The position numbers and the translations under genes were made by a program. From assembly GCA_040285825.1 (NCBI GenBank), contig JAUPSS010000004.1, forward strand, positions 248,001 through 312,000: a DNA stretch of 64,000 nucleotides. The letters run 5' to 3'. The notes beneath the pieces were generated by a model. The model made no database searches and was not told where the DNA came from. It saw only the letters and a program-made list of their open reading frames with translations. Below, piece after piece: positions 42,401-53,762 of this stretch. Within the stretch, counting starts at the first letter, position 1. Each line of letters begins with the position of its first letter. The DNA comes from Eukaryota sp. TZLM1-RC. Taxonomy: Eukaryota; Metamonada: BaSk clade.

Positions 42401-45400
42401 CCAACATTCTGACTATGAAGTTTTGGAGCAGGAAGATGTTGATGTACATGGAGATCTTGCACTGGACGTTATTCAACTCGCAATCAAAACCTTTTTGTTC
42501 AATTAACCATTTACGATCAAGAATCCTTGATTTTACTGTCAGGTGTGAGCGTTCAACTTACTGATTCTGCTGAAGCGGTCATCACAGACTCATCAAATGA
42601 CCGTGGGGTTGTTTTATTTGAAGACGTTGACCTTGGACAGTACACAATTCTACTAGAAAGTACTGGATTTGAAAGCAAAACTCTAACTGAAATCGACATT
42701 CAAGCTGATCATTTCAGTAACATTTACCTTGAATCAAAGCTGTTCACTGTGTCTGGAAATGCTGGTGGTATTGAACATGTGAAAGTAAGTCTAAAAGGTA
42801 CTGAAAGGTCAACAACATCTAATGAAGATGGAGACTTTTCCATCGATAATGTTCGCTATGGAACCTATACCATTGTTTACCAACATTCTGATTATGAAGT
42901 TTTGGAGCAGGAAAATGTTGACGTACATGGGGATCTTGCACTGGACGGTATTCAACTCGCAATCAAAACTTTTTCTGTTCAATTAACCATTTACGATCAA
43001 GAATCCTTGATTTTACTGTCAGGTGTGAGCGTTCAACTTACTGATTCTGCTGAAGCGGTCATCACAGACTCATCAAATGACCGTGGGGTTGTTTTATTTG
43101 AAGATGTTGACCTTGGACAGTACACAATTCTACTAGAAAGTACTGGATTTGAAAGCAAAACTCTATCTGAAATCGACATTCAAGCTGATCATTTCAGTAA
43201 CATTTACCTTGAATCAAAGCTATTCACTGTGTCTGGAAATGCTGGTGGAATTGAAGATGTAGAAGTAAGTCTAAAAGGCACTGAATGGTCAGCAACAACT
43301 GATGAAGAAGGAGAGTTCTCCATCAAACACGTTCGCTATGGAACCTATACCATTGTTTACCAACATTCTGATTATGAAGTTTTGGAGCAGGAAAATGTTG
43401 ACGTACATGGAGATCTTGCACTGGACGGTATTCAACTCGCAATCAAAACTTTTTCTGTTCAATTAACCATTTACGATCAAGAATCCTTGATTTTACTGTC
43501 AGGTGTGAGCGTTCAACTTACTGATTCTGCTGAAGCGGTCATCACAGACTCATCAAATGACCGTGGGGTTGTTTTATTTGAAGATGTTGACCTTGGACAG
43601 TACACAATTCTACTGGAAAGTACTGGATTTGAAAGCAAAACTATAACTGAAATCGACATTCAAGCTGATCATTTCAGTAACATTTACCTTGAATCAAAGC
43701 TGTTCACTGTGTCTGGAAATGCTGGTGGTATTGAACATGTGAAAGTAAGTCTAAAAGGTACTGAAAGGTCAACAACATCTAATGAAGATGGAGACTTTTC
43801 CATCGATAATGTTCGCTATGGAACCTATACCATTGTTTACCAACATTCTGACTATGAAGTTTTGGAGCAGGAAGATGTTGATGTACATGGAGATCTTGCA
43901 CTGGACGTTATTCAACTCGCAATCAAAACCTTTTCTGTTCAATTAACCATTTACGATCAAGAATCCTTGATTTTACTGTCAGGTGTGAGCGTTCAACTTA
44001 CTGATTCTGCTGAAGCGGTCATCACAGACTCATCAAATGACCGTGGGGTTGTTTTATTTGAAGATGTTGACCTTGGACAGTACACAATTCTACTAGAAAG
44101 TACCGGATTTGAAAGCAAAACTCTATCTGAAATCGACATTCAAGCTGATTATTTCAGTAACATTTACCTTGAATCAAAGCTATTCACTGTGTCTGGAAAT
44201 GCTGGTGGTATTGAACATGTGAAAGTAAGTCTAAAAGGTACTGAAAGGTCAACAACATCTAATGAAGATGGAGACTTTTCCTTCCAACACGTTCGCTATG
44301 GAACCTATACCATTGTTTACCAACATTCTGACTATGAAGTTTTGGAGCAGGAAGATGTTGATGTACATGGAGATCTTGCACTGGACGTTATTCAACTCGC
44401 AATCAAAACCTTTTTTGTTCAATTAACCATTTACGATCAAGAATCCTTGATTTTACTGTCAGGTGTGAGCGTTCAACTTACTGATTCTGCTGAAGCGGTC
44501 ATCACAGACTCATCAAATGACCGTGGGGTTGTTTTATTTGAAGATGTTGACCTTGGACAGTACACAATTCTACTAGTAAGTACTGGATTTGAAAGCAAAA
44601 CTCTAACTGAAATCGACATTCAAGCTGATCATTTCAGTAACATTTACCTTGAATCAAAGCTGTTCACTGTGTCTGGAAATGCTGGTGGTATTGAACATGT
44701 GAAAGTAAGTCTAAAAGGTACTGAAAGGTCAACAACATCTAATGAAGATGGAGACTTTTCCATCGATAATGTTCGCTATGGAACCTATACCATTGTTTAC
44801 CAACATTCTGATTATGAAGTTTTGGAGCAGGAAAATGTTGACGTACATGGAGATCTTGCACTGGACGGTATTCAACTCGCAATCAAAACTTTTTCTGTTC
44901 AATTAACCGTTTACGATCAAGAATCCTTGATTTTACTGTCAGGTGTGAGCGTTCAACTTACTGATTCTGCTGAAGCGGTCATCACAGACCCATCAAATGA
45001 CCGTGGGGTTGTTTTATTTGAAGATGTTGACCTTGGACAGTACACAATTCTACTAGAAAGCACTGGATTTGAAAGCAAAACTCTATCTGAAATCGACATT
45101 CAAGCTGATCATTTCAGTAACATTTACCTTGAATCAAAGCTATTCACTGTGTCTGGAAATGCTGGTGGAATTGAAGATGTAGAAGTAAGTCTAAAAGGCA
45201 CTGAATGGTCAGCAACAACTGATGAAGAAGGAGAGTTCTCCATCCAACACGTTCGCTATGGAACCTATACCATTGTTTACCAACATTCTGATTATGAAGT
45301 TTTGGAGCAGGAAAATTTTGACGTACATGATGACGTCACAGATCTGACTGTCACATTGAATTTGCATTCATTCAATGTCAATGGCTATGTGGTTAACGAG

Positions 45401-45598
45401 AATGGAGACCGGCTGGAAGATGTTAAAGTCCAAGTAGATTCCTTGGAAGAGGCCACAACTGATAGTTCAGGATTCTTTACTCTTGCTCTGTCCAATGGTG
45501 CATATGATGTGACGTTTGAATTCAATGAAAGCACAATCACTCAAACAATAACGATTGATGACCAAGATGTTTTTAAACTTTTCATTTTTGATTTGTAG
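39444..45598 (+). CDS. Giant membrane-anchored protein with carboxypeptidase-regulatory-like repeats
   Basis: About 2040 residues once a 30-nt intron (39730-39759) is removed and a frameshift near 42496 is discounted. The N-terminal 95 residues are soluble. A single TM anchor follows, formed across the splice (LALWTSILILIIVTIITF). Then come tandem beta-sandwich domains of the carboxypeptidase-D-regulatory type, with signatures GTIVDRRTDLPIESATV, TNSKGRFIFSHVKVGKYQLLL and DRGVVLFEDVDLGQYTILLES. From 41301 nine 480-bp units encode two such domains each, nearly identical. The protein ends with one more domain and FIFDL. No enzymatic motif is visible. It is likely a type II membrane protein with a long extracellular or lumenal stalk. 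An alternative start is ATG 39540. The frameshift lies in a T-run and may be an assembly error. Confidence 0.82.
39730..39759 (+). other. Candidate 30-nt spliceosomal intron
   Basis: Begins GTATGT, ends CCCAG, length divisible by three, and contains the in-frame TGA at 39741-39743. Removing it yields SPL-K-LALWTSILI, placing a lysine before the TM helix and joining two frames that are already in the same phase. Confidence 0.7.
41301..45340 (+). repeat. Nine 480-bp coding repeats with a four-unit higher-order period
   Basis: Units start with L-F-T-V-S-G-N-A-G-G at 41301, 41781, 42261, 42740, 43220, 43700, 44180, 44660 and 45140. Diagnostic variants (EDVEV/EHVKV, SIQH/SIDN/SFQH, DHFS/DYFS, LTE/LSE) run in the order a-b-c-d-a-b-c-d-a. 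Units 1-4 and 5-8 are therefore copies of one 1.92-kb block. Confidence 0.93.
42491..42500 (+). other. 1-nt deletion frameshift in a T-run
   Basis: Unit 3 reads CCTTTTTGTTC where its partner unit 7 reads CCTTTTTTGTTC and other units CCTTTTCTGTTC. The loss shifts the frame and gives an early stop at 42504-42506. Everything after is intact in the shifted frame. A sequencing or assembly error in a homopolymer is as likely as a real mutation. Confidence 0.8.
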
Positions 45599-45646
45599 AT
45601 AAAGATATAAACAATGATTATAAAATGGTAATAAACAACTGTATAA

Positions 45647-47614
45647 TCAACAACAACAACAAAATAATCTAAACAAGCAATTTCGCTTTGGAGGCAAATC
45701 AATGACTTCCTTTTCAGGCTTGATAGGACCCGGTTGGGGGACAGGACGTGGTTGGGGAGCAGGACCTGGTGGAGGGTTAGGACCTGGTTGGGGAACAGGA
45801 CGTGATTGGGGGACAGGATTGACGGTTATGATTGGTTCTCTTCTTGCCAAGTAGAGACTTTTCAGAGAGCAACACGCTTCTTGACGTAGATTCTCATCAA
45901 TGTTGGGATTATCAACAACTCTTTTAGCATTTTTGAAGAATCCATTGCCACTTAAAAACAACTCATACTTTTGTTTTAAACACTCAGCATCTGACACATC
46001 ATTTACAGACTCCAAAAGTCGGTTAGCAAGGGGAATAAGAAAATTACATCGACTTTTCTTGAGTTCATTTGCCAGGGAAACCAATTGGGAGGAAGAAACG
46101 ACTTGTTTTTCTGGTTGCATCCGAATCTCATCACTGAATTCTGATAGTGTTTGATTCCACAAAGCGACTCTAGCAGTTTGCTTCTTTTGTGCCACAAGAA
46201 AGCTCGTGGACAATAGATCAGGATTCGAGTCTTGGGCAATATTGGCAAAGTAATCTCTCAAATCATTAGTTGAATTGCGTTCACAATTAAACCATAGAAA
46301 AGCATCAATTGTTTCAAAGTAAGGATTCTTGAGCAGACTCTTGAGCTTGGTTAATTTTGAATCAGAAACAGAACAATTTCTTTCACAAAGGATATTTCTG
46401 ACCAAGTCAAATCTACCATTTATCAAATACACTTTTAAAGTGATTTCTTCTAGTTTGGCTTTATCCGATCCATTTACATAGTGGAGATAAGAACATCCTT
46501 CATGTACAAAGACAAAAGCTTCAGCAAACATCATTCGGTTGTAGTAAACATTGGCGATATCAAAGAAGTTCTGGACACAACTTTTTTCCATCTCTGCAGT
46601 AACTTGAAAACCTTGAACCTTGTCAAGCAGACACATCGCAGATCCAAGACTCGCCCCATTAGATAAGCGACAGCGGCGAGCAGGAAAGTTTGTGGAGTCA
46701 AGATAAGTGGCGATAAGATACTGAAATGTGGCCAGGTTTTGGCCAATGTGTTCTTTCTGAAAGGTGAGCAAACGAGAGAATGTTGCCTGAAGTGATGAAC
46801 TTCCAATAAGGAATTTCAAATCAGAAAGTCCTTTGGGTTGAAGGTCGTTAAGAGTGCTTATCAGATCGTTCCGAATGGTTTCTAACTTACGGGGAATATT
46901 GTTGACGACGTCGTGGCAACCTTCATAAAGAGCAACCCAGAAAATAGCATTGTCCGGAGTATCAGCAAATAAGGAATTCATAGACCCACCACTCTTGATC
47001 ATTGGTCTGATTCTTTCGATTTGATGCTTGATATATAGAAATAGAGCTTTCTCAGCAAGATAAAAGACAATGTCATCAGGAGGTTGATCATCAAAAGCGT
47101 TTCTTAATTCTGGATATTGATTCCATTCAGATAAATGGTTGGAGAACACGTTGACGAACTTTTGTGCTTCCTCTTTGGAGGCAAGGAAGTGAGGAAAGTG
47201 GTAAATGAGCAATAGGAGCACAAAGTACTGAACATGAGGATTCTTATACTGACGCAGCAACAACGAGTGATCAATCATGTGGTCAGCATTGATGGGGTGA
47301 TTCTTCTCTCTGGAATGCCTGATGGGAAGGTATTCCTTGTAAAAGAGGTACAGCGCTTCTTCATGGCCCTTCTTTGCTGCTTGTGTGAAGTAATCCAGGG
47401 CGAGCATAAGATCAGGCTGTTCCTGCTTAAGAAGAACCGTTGCAGCAGTGTACAAAAAATCCACATTACCTCCTTCTGCCACAGTCACCAGAGCACGTGT
47501 ACCATCAGCATTGTGTGGTCCGAGTGACTCATACTTTGCGATTAGCTGTGCTTTTGAAGGAGCTATTGGCTGGTCCTGAAGGACAAGCTGGACATCATTC
47601 GTGCTGATTGACAT
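45647..47614 (-). CDS. Sel1-like alpha-solenoid protein with proline-rich linker and CCCC tail
   Basis: 655 residues, single exon. Near the N-terminus (about 45-105) one or two Sel1/TPR-like helical repeats are clear (YTAATVLLKQEQPDLMLALD and YFTQAAKKGHEEALYLF). The rest to about 590 is alpha-helical without a recognised family. Residues about 595-640 are a proline-rich linker of repeats such as PVPQPGPNPPPGPAPQPRP. The last residues are NCLFRLFCCCC. Four terminal cysteines next to aromatic residues suggest S-acylation or Rab-type geranylgeranylation and thus membrane tethering by the tail. The converging giant repeat-protein gene ends only 48 bp away. Confidence 0.85.
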   Translation of the reverse strand: MSISTNDVQLVLQDQPIAPSKAQLIAKYESLGPHNADGTRALVTVAEGGNVDFLYTAATVLLKQEQPDLMLALDYFTQAAKKGHEEALYLFYKEYLPIRHSREKNHPINADHMIDHSLLLRQYKNPHVQYFVLLLLIYHFPHFLASKEEAQKFVNVFSNHLSEWNQYPELRNAFDDQPPDDIVFYLAEKALFLYIKHQIERIRPMIKSGGSMNSLFADTPDNAIFWVALYEGCHDVVNNIPRKLETIRNDLISTLNDLQPKGLSDLKFLIGSSSLQATFSRLLTFQKEHIGQNLATFQYLIATYLDSTNFPARRCRLSNGASLGSAMCLLDKVQGFQVTAEMEKSCVQNFFDIANVYYNRMMFAEAFVFVHEGCSYLHYVNGSDKAKLEEITLKVYLINGRFDLVRNILCERNCSVSDSKLTKLKSLLKNPYFETIDAFLWFNCERNSTNDLRDYFANIAQDSNPDLLSTSFLVAQKKQTARVALWNQTLSEFSDEIRMQPEKQVVSSSQLVSLANELKKSRCNFLIPLANRLLESVNDVSDAECLKQKYELFLSGNGFFKNAKRVVDNPNIDENLRQEACCSLKSLYLARREPIITVNPVPQSRPVPQPGPNPPPGPAPQPRPVPQPGPIKPEKEVIDLPPKRNCLFRLFCCCC

Positions 47615-48070
47615 TGATTTGAAATTGATAAAGTTCTGTCATGTTTGGTTTTAAGGTGAGATGACAAGTTGGACATGTTCTTATGTTTCTCTACGTCAAA
47701 TGTTGATCTCTGCAACGTACTATTGTACACCTGGGATGAAATCTCAACTTGATATACATCGACTGTTGTGTTGTTGTACAGTTCGATTGAAATGGGATAC
47801 TATCAAACAATCCAAAATTCTTATTATCGTTAATATCGTTCTTCACAATTTAAAAACTTGCTTTGGTTTGAGGGTTGAGTTCCTGGAGTTCCTTGAGACT
47901 TGCTCGTGAAAATATTTTAAACCTGATGGATGATGAATTATCAGATATAAGTCGAGAACATGATATTGAAAACAATGATCGAGGCGAAAACTAATATCCA
48001 AATCCATTTGTGTACCTTTAATTCAATAATCAATAAATTCAATTAAAAGAACAATTACAAATCACACCCC
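47615..48070. other. Intergenic, no gene seen
   Basis: 5' flank of the Sel1-like gene and AT-rich sequence. Short frames only. Confidence 0.5.
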
Positions 48071-48079
48071 ATGAGAACT

Positions 48080-49060
48080 CATGTTTGGGTCTTCAATTAT
48101 CCAAAGATCAGATTGTGATACCATCATTGGAGGCCTCTTAGATTTCGAATCCATTGTCCCCTTTTGGCAGGACCACAACTCAAAACCGAACGCTTCCACA
48201 AATATGAGAACATGCAAAGAAGCACCGATTTTAAATCAATAACAATATTTTTAAAAGAAACAATAGAGAAAAAACATTTAATAATGGTGATCTTTCCTGA
48301 TATGTTGTTGTTACTAATATACTAACTTGGTAGACAGATGAGGAATTTACATGATGACGTGGCACTTGTTCAAGAACAAGTATTTCTATTAATAAAGCAC
48401 TCTTTTCTTCTTTAGTATTTCTGCCTAACGGCATCAGATAGTCAAAACAAGATAATAAATTACACAAATCTTAGTTTACCACATTCAAAATTGCAAAGAT
48501 CTCCTCCAATTCCAGATTAACAAACACGAACCTGGGTACTTGTATGACAGAAGTGTTAGATGTAGAATAAGATCAGATCACGTATGAAGACCACACAGTA
48601 ATTGGATTTAATGAAGCTTTTCCATTGGTCACTGCAATAAAAACCAGCAGAAGCACTGTAAACTTTGAAGCACCGACTTTTTTGATGCTTTTGATTTTCT
48701 GAGCCCAATCACATCCACTAACAAAAGCAACCATGCCATCGAAGAAATCCTTGAAAATTATCACCTAAAACCTTTCTATATTATACGATAGATTAAGTGG
48801 CAAGACTACCGAGGAATTTTGTTTCATTCAATCAGTTATTCAGAAGCATATCCGCGAGTTTATGGAAACTAAATCAAACAAATGTAAATACACTCAATTC
48901 ATTAGCTCAACTCAAACTCTTCCTGAGCCAAATCATTTTCTGATAAGCAGGTGGAAGAACAATCGTAAAAAATTTGAATTAGGAAACCTGAGAAGGTGGT
49001 GTAGGTTTCTCACTAGTGAACACCCCCATATAGAATGGAATTAAATAAAACTTTATGTCA
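48080..49060 (+). pseudogene. Ty3-like pol 3' remnant with LTR start
   Basis: Parallels 10733-12600. FGSSIIQRSDCDTIIGGLLDF matches FGSSISPKSDPANILGGIFDF. After the solo LTR at 48303-48436, traces of the chromo-like segment remain (EEILENYH, ISYSEAYPR near 48740-48860). A purine tract precedes a TGTAGGTTTCTCACTAGTGAA LTR start at 49000, followed by AATAAAACTTTATG. Frames are extensively broken. Confidence 0.65.
48303..48436 (+). mobile_element. Solo LTR with 4-bp TSD
   Basis: 134 bp beginning TGTTGTTGTTAC, with TGATGACGTGGCACTTGTTC and ATTAATAAA inside, ending CTGCCTAACGGCATCA. It is flanked by GATA (48299-48302 and 48437-48440). Inserted in a Ty3-like pol remnant. Confidence 0.85.
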
Positions 49061-49514
49061 ATGCAGTTTATTCAGCTAGTGGAATGCCTTTGGCAATTCA
49101 AGTGTGCCTCAACTTTTTATCAGTGGTTATGGTTTAAACTGCCCTAAAAATTTGAACAATTTGAAGGTGATAGATGGATTCAATTTCATGAACAAAAAAA
49201 ATTTGACGTATTTTCGAACAAATTACCCTGTTTGTTTTGACAATGTTTGAACATTCCTGATATCAAATACCAGACTCTATGACAGGTGAAAGAACCTTTG
49301 TTAATGTGTCATAATTGATTAACTTCCATTAGTCAAAATTGTAAACTTTGAAACAAAGATTCAATACGGATTCTTAAATAGAAACTGAATAGAAGCTGGT
49401 ACACCAGATTTTACAGGTAAATAATTGATGTTAGTGCGAGTGATAATAAAGGTTCTCAATAGTTGAGCTGAATATATAGTGTATTACATATTATTATACT
49501 GTATATGTATTTAA
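49061..49514. other. No gene seen
   Basis: Possible continuation of the Ty3-like LTR, then AT-rich sequence up to the LINE remnant. Nothing firm. Confidence 0.45.
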
Positions 49515-51535
49515 GATGAAGCTTCCCTCTGACATGGCCAGTTTACGGTTGATTGCATCAAGAAAGAACGAATCGAAAATCAGACCAATTGCAATGGGTG
49601 AATTATTATCTCGTATTCTTGCTTCTGCTGTGTTTGGTAGGATTGGTAAAAAAGCCAAAACAATTTTTAGCCTTTTTCAATTGGAAATTGAAACAGTTAA
49701 TGGAGCATTTTCTGCGGCACTCTTTTTTGATGTTTTTTTAATTCAAGTAATTCGAATTATATTTGTAATTTAGATTTTAAAAACGCTTTAAATGCAGTGA
49801 AGAGGTCGTCGATCTTGCCCGTGTTCCAAAGTCATTTTCCGGAAGCTGAGTCGTTGGCTCACAGTCAACACTTGTCTATGAAGATTTTGATTTGATATCA
49901 TCATCTGGTGTTAAACAAGGTGATCCATTAGGTCCTTTCTTTTTCTGCATTGCTATTCATTCTCTGATGAGTGAATTAAAACTAAAATTTCCAGTTGACA
50001 TTTCAATAATTAGTCCAATTGATTCATTGAGAAAAATTGCTAGAATTATTCAACAGTGCTATTATCAAATTGGTCTTTCATTAAACATGTCCAAATGTTT
50101 GTTGATTGGTGGAGAGCCTGCTGAACTTATTATTGATGATCAAATTGTTCCTTTCATCAACTATTTTGAATCAGGATTTCGTTTTTTAGGTTGTTATTTA
50201 GGCAATTTTGATGAAATTGAAAATCAATTTTCCTCTCTTTTAGCAAATTTTGAAGGAAAACTAATTGTTCCTTCAGATTTAGATCTTGAAAAACATTTTG
50301 AATTCTTCCTTCTCAGAAATTGTTATTCATGGAAATTTACTCATAACCTACAATCAACCTCGCCATCCTTATCTCTCGAATTCTGCAAGAAATTTTAATG
50401 AATTAAGAAACATTTCCTGAGACCCAATATTTAATAGTACTTTGTGTTAGTGACTAGTTAGTGTATTTGCAGATTGAAATTGAATGCATTTCTCCTCATA
50501 TCTGGTCGAAATGCTGTCTTGCCGATATTCAAGAAATTCCACTCAGAAGATTGGTTTCCTTGAGATTTACATGGGCCAAATTGCAGAAAAAGCTATTCAA
50601 AGTTTTTGAAAACTTGGATTTTAGTGTTCGTCTCAGCTTGGCTAAGAAAAATAATCCCGTTTTTGCCAACTTTTTGATTGATCCTATGGAAAGTAGCTCA
50701 AGTTGTCCAATTTCTTAGATTCCAAATGTTTATGGTATATTGTTAAATGACCATCAATGGACAACTGCCTTAAGGATGAGGTGTTTTCTGTGGCAATACA
50801 GTGTGCCAAATGATTTGATTTGTCGCTGTGGTCAGCTTATTACTTTGAATCATTAATTTAATTGCAAATTTAATACTAAATATCGCTCAGTCGTTCATGA
50901 TGCTGTTAGAGAGTCTCTAACTTAGAGACCAACTGTATGCCATGTGCAAAAACCACCATATTGAAGCTTTTGTTGAACCACTTGTGCGTAAATTGTGACC
51001 TGAATATGAAGATGATAATACTTTCAACGCCGTGCTGATTTAATTACTCCTGGGTCTGATGGTGTGATCAAAGTTCTTGTTGTTGTCACTGTGGATGTTT
51101 GTAAAGAATCAGCAATTGATTTTGCTAAAAAAAGATGAAACTCTACTTTGCTTTGCTGAGAAGGGGTAAAAGCAAAAGGCACAAAATGCTTTTATTTTAG
51201 CTTGGTCGTGTTGAGCATACCAGCTGGTTCCATTTGTTGTTCTGTTTTTGGTAACCTTGGAAAATCTGGTATCAAATTTTCTCGAAGGTTTCATATGTTG
51301 AATCAAAGAAACAGCAGGAAAAGAGTTAAAGTTTAATTTCTGGCACGATAAAACTGTTTTTAGTATACTTAAAGCAATTCCCGAAAAGATAAACAAAGCG
51401 TTGTTACAATTGGGAATAGAGTATGAAAATAGCACATTGAAGAGATTTGATGATGATGATGTGTGTATTGAGGATATTGAGTTCTTGGTTTTTTGTTTAG
51501 TTGTCTTGTTTGTGTTCCAAAATAAATGGATTTAA
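49515..51535 (+). mobile_element. Degenerate R2-like LINE
   Basis: Starts 5'-truncated (LPSDMASLRLIASRKNESKIRP) with IAMGELLSRILASAVF, then broken frames with NLDFKNALNAVKR and SSSGVKQGDPLGPFFF. A small in-frame deletion removes the tyrosine and first residues of the RT YxDD box, leaving FPVDISIIS. Further on are CLLIGGEPAELIIDD, IWSKCCLADIQEIP, a damaged zinc motif (CRCGQLITLNH-stop), RRADLITPGSDGVIKV and the end CIEDIEF near 51483. The 3' UTR ends TTCAAAAAAA near 51547. It is most similar to the nested copy at 21385-22001. Confidence 0.78.
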
Positions 51536-51547
51536 TTCAAAAAAATG

Positions 51548-52860
51548 TGAGCAAAAATAAATGTTTTTGATTGTTCTGCTCAATGTGATGTACTATATCA
51601 CGTTACTTTGGGTCAATCTGGATTCCAGGTCTTTTACACCAATCAATTCCAATGGCCAAAATTTAACTACTGCTATGTTATGTCACACATAACAACAGTT
51701 TACTTTAACAGATTTTACACCACGTCCTTTCAAGCAAAGTCATGAATAACATCAAAGTTCACTCCCTTACCAGAACTATTCAGGTTTTTCAAAATCATTA
51801 ATCAGGAGTCAAATCATATGGTGATGTCTGCAAAGGGGAGGATGAAGAGCAAGATAAATAAGTTGTGGTGAATGGTAAAAGAGGTGTTCATTTGAGTGTA
51901 CAATTTCATTAAGATGATTATAATTTGCATTTTCATTTTTTAAAATATTATATTTTGGTAAGTGTAGTGAGTTTGTTGAGATGTTCTGACAGGTTTCTTA
52001 AGTGTTTATACATGGACCAAAAAAACTTAACCTGTGTCAGGTGTTCAGTTACTAGGAAGTACCAGACTCAATCGTAGAGCCGTTCTATTTAAGAACAAAT
52101 CAGGTAACATATCGAGACAGTTGGTAAAAATACTTTTAAATAAATCAACAACTTTACTGCAATGAGATCCTCTGACAACAACGAATTGTTGTCATTTTCA
52201 TCTTCAATATTGTTCTTTTTTTTCATAGCAGAATCAACTTTTCAAATTCATTTGTGTTTTTATTGCTGGACTATTTAGTGGACAACAAAATATGAGCAAA
52301 ATCTTCAAAATACAAAAGAAATAATGTTTTACTTTTATTAAACTTACACATTGAGTTCAATTTTTCAAAAAAAAATTGTGATCAGAGTGGGGTTTGTGAT
52401 ACATGGAGTCGAAACTGCATTCCAAAGTTGTCTCAAATCTTGCACATAATTATCTACAACGAAAAGCCTTCTGTTGTTCAATATTGAATGTCTCAAATGA
52501 AATCTTAACTGGATAACCCACCAGTCTTAAAACAGAGCACTGCCACAGAAATAGATAGGTGTTAAGGGACTACCACGTTCCTTGAGTGTGAGAAAACTAA
52601 AAAAATGTTTCAATATTTTAGAAACTTTTCAAAACTGAAACAAACATCACAAAAAATTTGATTTACTAGTGTGTTTCAATGTTTGTATAAAGAAATCGTT
52701 GTCAACAATCGAGTACATAGAGTTGTTTAAGATGAGAAATTGAAACAAGTTGCACTCAAACTCTACGAAATTTGGGGTTTTGAGCATTTCTGATTATACT
52801 AAACTCCTATACTATACTACAAGTACTGTGATAAAGAAACTGGACAAACAAAAAACTGAT
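51548..52860. other. Long stretch without a recognised gene
   Basis: About 1.3 kb of AT-rich sequence between the LINE remnant and the Fanzor-like remnant. It would be the place for an upstream half of that nuclease, but I find no matching frame on either strand. Confidence 0.45.
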
Positions 52861-52891
52861 AAAAAAACATGTACTCCTAGTTGATAAACAC

Positions 52892-53585
52892 GTGTGCACA
52901 TTGGGAAAAGTCAGTGTCAAAAATCCCAGAAAAGTTCCGACCTACCGACCTACCGACCCAAATAAGGTAAAATTCATGTGTCATCACTCCGCTTCACTGA
53001 CCCACTCATCAATAGATGTTTATGACGTGCAGAAATTGAACCATTATCTGCTTGAAATAGCAACTATCGGTGACTATAAGGACTATGAAGGCAATAACGT
53101 AAGACGATCATCGCTAAAGCAACAATTATATCTGAGTGCTCGAAAAGCATTGAGGAGAAACACTTTTGACTTCTTTATAAGAAAACAAAAAAGATTCAGC
53201 TCCATTATCAACAAAGTGAAAAAATTTGCAGACGGTCAAGAAGTAAAGGTGTGGTTTGGCAATGGAGGTGGTGGTACATCACGTCAAAAAGTGAAAACTC
53301 CATGTAAGGCGTTTCTCAAGTTGTTACAATGTTCATTTGCTAATGTGAAGATCGGATGAATATATGACATCTGCAAAGGTGAACTGCTGCAAGATGCTAC
53401 ACCAAAAGATCTATCAAGAAGTTGATGGTGAAGTTAAAGTTCACAACGCCTATTTCAGTTGTGCGGAATGTAATCAAGTGTGGTCTAGAGACATTGCTGC
53501 ATCATTAAATCAGCTAGAAATTTCAATTAGTGAGCACTACTATGGAACAAGACCACAAGCGTTCCAGAGAACACAAAGAAACTAG
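52892..53585 (+). pseudogene. Fanzor/TnpB-like (OrfB) RNA-guided nuclease remnant
   Basis: Two overlapping frames joined by a 1-nt shift near 53346-53354. Together they follow the C-terminal half of Fanzor/TnpB. A possible RuvC-I aspartate lies in TDPNKVKFMCHH (about 52955-52990). A helical, basic linker follows (LKQQLYLSARKALRRN). Next is the family hallmark KVWFGNGGGGTSRQKVKTP before FLKLLQ. RuvC-II reads DEYMTSAKVNCC (53355-53390; usual DE-F/Y-x-TS-x-x-C-x-x-C, with the first Cys changed to Val). The second zinc pair CAEC precedes RuvC-III SRDIAASLN (about 53487-53510). The N-terminal wedge and recognition domains are not found, so this is a broken or 5'-truncated copy. No second copy is in the window. 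Confidence 0.66.
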
Positions 53586-53762
53586 CTTCAAAGCTACGTA
53601 TTATTCTAGAGGAGAAATGGGCTCACTGAGAATGGTGGCCAATTATTCGAGGATTCTAGAACATCTGTGGACCATCTCACCAAGGATGAAAGTTCTTGGA
53701 ATAAGTTTGAATGATGCTTGACGAAAGTATACATTTCAAATGAAAACCACAGATGTCAGTTG

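Noticed and set aside
41301-45340. Satellite DNA
   Set aside because: The 480-bp units keep one reading frame and domain signatures, so they are coding repeats.
52936-52962. Short CCGACCTA tandem before the Fanzor-like motif
   Set aside because: Two and a half copies only. It may encode the start of the RuvC-I text and is not a separate element.
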